Shown here piece by piece: positions 59,447-64,000 of a DNA stretch of 64,000 nucleotides. Below the pieces are notes generated by a model, which worked only from the letters and a program-made list of their open reading frames with translations, searched no databases and had not been told where the DNA came from. How positions within the stretch are numbered: position 1 is the stretch's first letter; each line of letters starts with the position of its first letter. Location: the NCBI GenBank assembly GCA_964461815.1, contig CAYWVF010000002.1, positions 1-64,000 on the forward strand, in the 5' to 3' direction. The translations under genes and the position numbers were made by a program. This DNA is from JAAZBA01 sp964461815. GTDB lineage: Bacteria > Bacillota > Clostridia > Oscillospirales > QAMX01.

Positions 59447-60886
59447 ATGATAAATACTGTAAATCATACAATGCTGACCGATTTCTATGAGCTTACAATG
59501 GCAAACGGATATTTTGAAAAGGGCTTCGCTGAGACTGAGGCTTGCTTCGACATGTTTTTCCGCACCGTACCTGACGGGGGCGGATTTGCTATTATGGCAG
59601 GAGTCGAGCAGATCATAGACTACATAGAGAATCTTAGATTTGAAGCGGAGGATATAGACTATCTGCGTAAAAAGGGTGGTTTTTCCGAAGCTTTCCTCGA
59701 ATATCTCAGAAATTTCGAGTTCAAATGTGACGTCTGGGCAGTACCCGAGGGTACACCTATATTCCCCGGTGAGCCTATAGTCACGGTACGTGGACCGATG
59801 ATACAGGCTCAATTTGTTGAGACTATGGTGCTGCTGACCGTGAACCACCAGAGCCTCATTGCGACAAAGGCAAGCAGGATATGCCGTGCCGCACAGGGCA
59901 GGACAATAATGGAGTTCGGCTCACGTCGAGCACAGGGCTATGACGGTGCAACACTCGGTGCAAGAGCATCGTTTATCGGAGGCTGTAAGGCTACAGCTAA
60001 CGTTATGGCTGACAGGGATTACAGAATACCGGCTGTAGGTACGATGGCTCACAGCTGGGTTATGATGTTTGACAGTGAGTATGAAGCATTCAAGGCATAT
60101 GCCGAGTGCTATCCCGATAACTGCACGCTGTTGATAGATACGTATAACGTGCTCCACTCAGGACTTCCGAATGCGATAAGAGTATTCAGGGAGGTGCTTG
60201 AGCCGATGGGCTACCGCCCGAAGGGCATAAGAATAGACAGCGGTGACCTTGCGTATCTGGCAACTGAGGTGCGAAAGACACTTGACAGTGAGGGCTACCC
60301 CGATTGTAAGATAGTAGCATCTAACGCTCTCGATGAATATATTATAAAGGATCTGCTCACACAGGGCGCTCCGATAGACACGTTTGGCGTAGGTGAAAGG
60401 CTGATAACCTCACGCTCCGAGCCTGTATTCGGCGGAGTATACAAGCTGAGTGCTATTTTCAAGGACGGTAAGGAAATACCGAAGCTCAAGCTGTCCGAAA
60501 ACGTAGGAAAGATCACGACTCCTGCGTTCAAATCGCTGTGGAGACTGTATTCCAAGAGCGGTATGGCTATTGCAGACGTTGTGACGCTGCATGACGAGGT
60601 GATCGACGACAGTAAGCCGTATCGTATATTTGATCCGGAGCACACATGGAAGAAAAAGACACTCAATTCATTCGTAGCAAGAAAGCTGCCGGTCGAGATA
60701 TTCAGAAAGGGCAAGAGGGTATACGACTCTCCGAGAATAGAGGATATACAGAGCTACTGTGCAGCACAGATAGACACACTCTGGCCTGAGGTCACGAGAT
60801 TTGAGAATCCGCATATTTATTATGTTGACCTGTCAAAGCCGTTGTGGGATATCAAGCGCAGTCTGCTTGACGAATACGGTATCTAA
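59447..60886 (+). CDS. pncB: Nicotinate phosphoribosyltransferase
   Basis: A 479-residue enzyme making NaMN from nicotinate and PRPP. Motifs include MLTDFYELTMANGYF at the start, EFGSRRAQGYDGATLGAR (catalytic-core Gly-rich loop), VGTMAHSWVMMF (conserved His), and GIRIDSGDLAYLA (phosphoribosyl binding). ATG 59447 has AAGGGAGCGG upstream; the frame runs further back through a terminator, so the upstream starts are rejected. It leads a pncB-cysE-kinase run with 11-15 nt gaps. Its product is also the co-substrate of CobT. Confidence 0.95.
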   Translation: MINTVNHTMLTDFYELTMANGYFEKGFAETEACFDMFFRTVPDGGGFAIMAGVEQIIDYIENLRFEAEDIDYLRKKGGFSEAFLEYLRNFEFKCDVWAVPEGTPIFPGEPIVTVRGPMIQAQFVETMVLLTVNHQSLIATKASRICRAAQGRTIMEFGSRRAQGYDGATLGARASFIGGCKATANVMADRDYRIPAVGTMAHSWVMMFDSEYEAFKAYAECYPDNCTLLIDTYNVLHSGLPNAIRVFREVLEPMGYRPKGIRIDSGDLAYLATEVRKTLDSEGYPDCKIVASNALDEYIIKDLLTQGAPIDTFGVGERLITSRSEPVFGGVYKLSAIFKDGKEIPKLKLSENVGKITTPAFKSLWRLYSKSGMAIADVVTLHDEVIDDSKPYRIFDPEHTWKKKTLNSFVARKLPVEIFRKGKRVYDSPRIEDIQSYCAAQIDTLWPEVTRFENPHIYYVDLSKPLWDIKRSLLDEYGI

Positions 60887-60901
60887 AAAGGGGGAAGACC
60901 T

Positions 60902-61825
60902 TTGAGCCTTAATAAATGGCTTGACGACGGACTGCCTGAGGTAGTCGCAAAGCTGGATGCAGCTAACAGAGCGTTTACTCAAAAGGAACGTTCGATAGGA
61001 AGCGCAGGAAAAAAGCAGGTATATAACGTGATCTCTGCGCTGAGAAGTGCGCTGTTTCCCGGCGTTTACGAGGAATATCCTATCGATCAGTATCATATGG
61101 ATATATTTATAGGCAATGAGCTTCGCAGAGCATCCATGCTCCTTGTAAGACTCATTGAACAGGCGTTTTATAACGAGTGCCGCAGGACAGATAAGGATCA
61201 TTCGGAGTGCAAGGAGTGCTCGGATCGTGCAGCTGAGGTGACGGCTGAGCTTATAGCAAAGCTCCCGGAGATACGTGAGATGCTTGCGTATGACATTCAG
61301 GCTGCATATGACGGAGACCCGGCGGTGAGATTTCGTGAGGAGATACTGCTGTCGTATCCGTATATCAATGCCGTGACGGTACACAGGATAGCACATGTGC
61401 TGTACGAGGCGCATGTACCTGTGATTCCAAGGATCATGAGCGAATTTGCTCATCAGGAGACGGGAATAGATATAAATCCGGGTGCGAAAATAGGCAAGAG
61501 CTTCTTTATCGACCATGGTACAGGTGTTGTTATAGGTGAGACGTGTACGATAGGTGATAATGTAAAGATATATCAGGGCGTAACGCTCGGTGCGCTGTCG
61601 TTTGCACTTGATGAGACCGGCAATCCCATTAAGGGAATAAAGCGCCATCCCGATATTGAGGATGACGTGGTGATCTACGCAGGAGCTACGATACTCGGAG
61701 GAGATACCGTCATAGGCAAAGGCAGTATAATCGGCGGTAATGTATGGCTTACTCACAGCGTGGCTCCGGGTTCTAAGGTCTACAACTCACAGCCTGAGCC
61801 GATCATTAAAGCACAGAAAAAATAA
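60902..61825 (+). CDS. cysE: Serine O-acetyltransferase (EpsC type)
   Basis: A 307-residue acetyltransferase making O-acetylserine for cysteine synthesis. A helical N-terminal domain (about 1-165) precedes the left-handed beta-helix, with hexapeptides in INPGAKIGKSFFIDHGTGVV and VIGETCTIGDNVKIYQGVTLG. DPAVRFREEILLSYP and HRIAHVLYEA are typical of the long EpsC form. The TTG start at 60902 follows AAGGGGGAAG. No cysteine synthase gene is adjacent. Confidence 0.94.
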   Translation: MSLNKWLDDGLPEVVAKLDAANRAFTQKERSIGSAGKKQVYNVISALRSALFPGVYEEYPIDQYHMDIFIGNELRRASMLLVRLIEQAFYNECRRTDKDHSECKECSDRAAEVTAELIAKLPEIREMLAYDIQAAYDGDPAVRFREEILLSYPYINAVTVHRIAHVLYEAHVPVIPRIMSEFAHQETGIDINPGAKIGKSFFIDHGTGVVIGETCTIGDNVKIYQGVTLGALSFALDETGNPIKGIKRHPDIEDDVVIYAGATILGGDTVIGKGSIIGGNVWLTHSVAPGSKVYNSQPEPIIKAQKK

Positions 61826-61836
61826 GGAGGTTTTTT

Positions 61837-62964
61837 ATGACGGCGATATCCGGCAACTATAAAATAGAAGCCGTTATAAACGGATTTGTCAGAGGTAAAA
61901 CAGTAGTCAAGGCAAGCCCGTTTGGTTGTGGTCATATCAATGACACGTACTTGGTAGTAGCACATGACGAAAGCGGAGCTGAGTACAAGTATACGATACA
62001 GCGAATAAACCATCATGTGTTTTTAAAGCCGTGGGAGGTAATGGAGAATATCACGAATGTTACACGTTACCTTGCAAAAAAAATCACCGCAGCAGGAGGC
62101 GACGCTTCACGTGAAACGCTGTCGTTTCTTCACTGTGCGGATGGGAAAAGCTATTATGTGGATGACGATGGGAATTATTGGCGCTGCTACAGCTTCGTAG
62201 ATGATGCGGTAACGTATCAGGTGCTTGAAAGCGGAGAGATGTTTTACAATGTCGGAGAAGCATTCGGACGATTCCAGAAGTATTTGTCAGATTACCCTGC
62301 CGATACGCTTCATGAGACGATACCGATGTTTCACGATACGAGAAACAGACTTAAGGACCTTAAAGGGGCTGTAAAAAATGACACTGTCGGCAGACTCAAG
62401 GAGGTAGAGCCTGAGCTTGAGGAGATACTAAAGCGTGAGGACGATGCCGGAGCGCTTCTGGATATGCTGAATGCAGGTGTACTCCCCCTCAAGGTGACTC
62501 ATAATGATACCAAGGTAAACAATGTGCTTGTGGATAAAAGTACAAAGCAGTGCATATGCGTGATAGACCTTGACACAGTTATGCCCGGACTTGCGGCATA
62601 TGACTTCGGAGATGCGATACGAGTGGGCGCATGTACCGCTCAGGAGGACGAGAAGGAGCTGTCAAAGGTAAACTTCGATATCGAAATGTACAGCTGCTTT
62701 GCAAACGGCTTTATCAAGGGTACAGATGGACTGCTGACCGATGCGGAGATCGAGAGCTTACCTGTCGGTGCAAAGATAATGACGTTGGAAAACGGTATAC
62801 GCTTCCTGACCGACTACCTCAACGGTGATACATACTTTAAGATCCACCGCCCCGAGCATAACCTGGACAGATGTCGAACACAGCTGCGTATGGTAAAGCA
62901 CATGGAGGATAATTTCCCCGAGATGCAGCGGATAGTACGTGAGGCTGCCTTAATACAAAAATAA
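61837..62964 (+). CDS. APH-fold phosphotransferase, N-acetylhexosamine 1-kinase-like
   Basis: A 375-residue kinase with an aminoglycoside phosphotransferase fold. GHINDTYLV replaces the usual P-loop Gly-rich segment, KYTIQRINHHVF contains the nucleotide-contact strand, and THNDTKVNNVLV is the catalytic loop. IDLDTVMPGLAAYDFGD is the metal-binding loop. This order matches NahK, which phosphorylates GlcNAc/GalNAc released from mucin or milk glycans. No lacto-N-biose phosphorylase is adjacent, so function is inferred only from family. Start behind AAGGAGG, 11 nt after cysE. Confidence 0.82.
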   Translation: MTAISGNYKIEAVINGFVRGKTVVKASPFGCGHINDTYLVVAHDESGAEYKYTIQRINHHVFLKPWEVMENITNVTRYLAKKITAAGGDASRETLSFLHCADGKSYYVDDDGNYWRCYSFVDDAVTYQVLESGEMFYNVGEAFGRFQKYLSDYPADTLHETIPMFHDTRNRLKDLKGAVKNDTVGRLKEVEPELEEILKREDDAGALLDMLNAGVLPLKVTHNDTKVNNVLVDKSTKQCICVIDLDTVMPGLAAYDFGDAIRVGACTAQEDEKELSKVNFDIEMYSCFANGFIKGTDGLLTDAEIESLPVGAKIMTLENGIRFLTDYLNGDTYFKIHRPEHNLDRCRTQLRMVKHMEDNFPEMQRIVREAALIQK

Positions 62965-62981
62965 ATTTTTTTAAAATCATC

Positions 62982-63016
62982 GGAACATTTGTCATAACGA
63001 TACCGTCTAATATAGT
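62982..63016 (+). promoter_or_regulatory. Overlapping ECF-like and sigma-A-like promoters of the DUF4349 gene
   Basis: GGAAC (62982-62986) and CGTC (63004-63007) are 17 nt apart, close to ECF sigma-factor promoters. TTGTCA (62989-62994) and TATAGT (63011-63016), 16 nt apart, form an alternative sigma-A promoter. Confidence 0.45.
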
Positions 63017-63046
63017 GAAATAACAAATAGGAGAGGATGGTATTAA

Positions 63047-64000
63047 ATGAAAAAAATAAAGAATGCAAGACCGCTATACGGCTTATTGGTTCTGACGATG
63101 GTTTTGTCGTTACTGATGTCTGGATGCTCCGCAGCCGGAAAAGCAGCATATGATAACGCAGCATATGATAGTGAAATGACTGAGTCGGCAACATCAAGCA
63201 GTCAATCTTCTGCTCCCGGCGAATCGTTTAAGTCGGATGACTATAAGTCGGAAGAGGTTGCAGATGATGCAGGCTCGGTGGATGTTGAGCCGAGCGACCG
63301 TAAGATCATACGTAATGCGAGTCTTGAGATACAGACAGAAGCATATGACGAGACGATCGAAGCGCTGAATTCACTCGTAGCGGAGCATGGAGGCTACGTT
63401 CAGGACATGTCAACGTCGGGACGGGCTTTGTACAACACCTACCAGACCCGCCATGCAAGCTATGTTGTGAGAATACCTGCGGAAAAGCTTGATGACTTCC
63501 TGTTTGAAAAGGATGCTATCGGGGCTGTCGTATGGTCTAACGTGTGGCAGGAGGACGTGACGGCTACATACTACGATCAGTCGTCAAGACTCACTGCGCT
63601 GAGAACTAAAGAAGAGAGACTGCTCAGCATTCTTGAAAAGGCGACAGAGCTTTCGGATATCATAGAGCTTGAAAATGCGCTCAGTGATACGATATATGAG
63701 ATCGAGAGCATTACAGGCTCACTCAACAGACTCGACAATCAGATAAATTACAGCACCGTGACGATACAGATCGACGAGGTCACGAAGGTAGATACTGTAT
63801 ATCAGCCGCCGAAAACGCTCGGTGAAAAGATCTCACAGGAATTTAATTACGCTGTAGAGGCTATAATTGATTTCACAGAGGATGTTGTAGTAACGATAGT
63901 AGGTAATTCACCGATAATCGCAATATATGCAGTCGTTATAATCGTTGTGGTGATCGTTATAAGAAAGACGATAAAAAAGCACCGCAAAAAGAAGGCTGAC
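63047..64000 (+). CDS. DUF4349 lipoprotein (partial, runs off the edge)
   Basis: 318 codons without a stop to the window end. A signal peptide ends in a lipobox (LLMSGC, Cys27). A Ser/Asp-rich linker follows to about 80. The DUF4349 core contains IIRNASLEIQTEAYDETI, HGGYVQDMSTSGR and the coiled-coil-like ALRTKEERLLSILEKATEL. A membrane helix near 291-307 and a Lys/Arg-rich tail follow. It is probably an envelope-anchored protein with a C-terminal membrane anchor. Relatives often lie beside ECF sigma/anti-sigma pairs. ATG 63047 has GGAGAGG upstream. Confidence 0.85.
   Translation, partial: MKKIKNARPLYGLLVLTMVLSLLMSGCSAAGKAAYDNAAYDSEMTESATSSSQSSAPGESFKSDDYKSEEVADDAGSVDVEPSDRKIIRNASLEIQTEAYDETIEALNSLVAEHGGYVQDMSTSGRALYNTYQTRHASYVVRIPAEKLDDFLFEKDAIGAVVWSNVWQEDVTATYYDQSSRLTALRTKEERLLSILEKATELSDIIELENALSDTIYEIESITGSLNRLDNQINYSTVTIQIDEVTKVDTVYQPPKTLGEKISQEFNYAVEAIIDFTEDVVVTIVGNSPIIAIYAVVIIVVVIVIRKTIKKHRKKKAD

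Noticed and set aside
60833..61756. A 307-codon minus-strand open frame opposite cysE
   Set aside because: The plus strand encodes a complete serine acetyltransferase with hexapeptide repeats. The minus product is low-complexity and has no family signature.

Overview
The window is a gene-dense chromosomal segment from an anaerobic, low-to-moderate GC Gram-positive bacterium, most likely a gut Clostridia member (Oscillospirales/Ruminococcaceae-like). This rests on consensus sigma-A promoters and strong AGGAGG ribosome sites, many TTG starts, and the gene set: small 2[4Fe-4S] ferredoxin, Rnf subunits, rubredoxin, FeoA/FeoB, Mini-III RNase, YloU/YloV, PduL, EpsC-type serine acetyltransferase and a very large S-layer-homology protein. 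The taxonomy is inference. I saw no rRNA, tRNA, CRISPR array, transposase or phage genes.

Layout. 1-8000: start of a secreted protein (-), class I amidotransferase, ferredoxin, then leftward recQ, argS, ybaK and rnfC-rnfD. 8000-18900: CYTH protein; leftward prs-ilvE; rightward AEC transporter, esterase, HAD phosphatase, Nudix hydrolase and an orphan response regulator; leftward moxR-DUF58-TgpA-like membrane protein. 18900-31900, all leftward: oxidoreductase / nucleoside hydrolase / nitrilase / MATE operon; mrnC-ppiase; cobT-cobO; serine hydrolase; a divergent parE-parC-type topoisomerase pair. 32000-38500, rightward: yloU-yloV, feoA-feoB-Cys-rich protein, and two tandem SIS-domain proteins. 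38600-51050, leftward: MetH-activation protein, metH, rubredoxin; marR with a heterodimeric ABC exporter; nitroreductase with a small membrane protein; GPH symporter with GH2 glycosidase. 51250-64000, rightward: trmN6-like, rsmI, the SLH protein, nitroreductase, amidohydrolase-rnhA, pduL, pncB-cysE-nahK-like and a truncated DUF4349 lipoprotein.

How the genes fit together. The chromosome encodes cobamide handling (CobT, CobO) and a cobamide-dependent methionine synthase whose reactivation domain is a separate protein. PncB makes the NaMN that CobT consumes. Iron uptake (feo) carries three identical-architecture TTAG-N6-CTAA boxes. Carbohydrate genes include a GPH symporter plus GH2 enzyme and an N-acetylhexosamine-kinase-like protein. 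PduL without microcompartment genes suggests cytosolic acyl-phosphate/acyl-CoA exchange.

The most unusual signals are regulatory and architectural, not a recognisable new defence or mobile system. They are a perfect 16-bp inverted repeat covering the moxR promoter; a recQ promoter lying between hairpin arms, one of which holds the recQ ribosome site; a TgpA-like protein that has lost its transglutaminase core; a MetH / separate activation protein / rubredoxin unit; and a nitrilase-nucleoside hydrolase-oxidoreductase operon behind a palindromic operator. Promoters were read by eye and are predictions.
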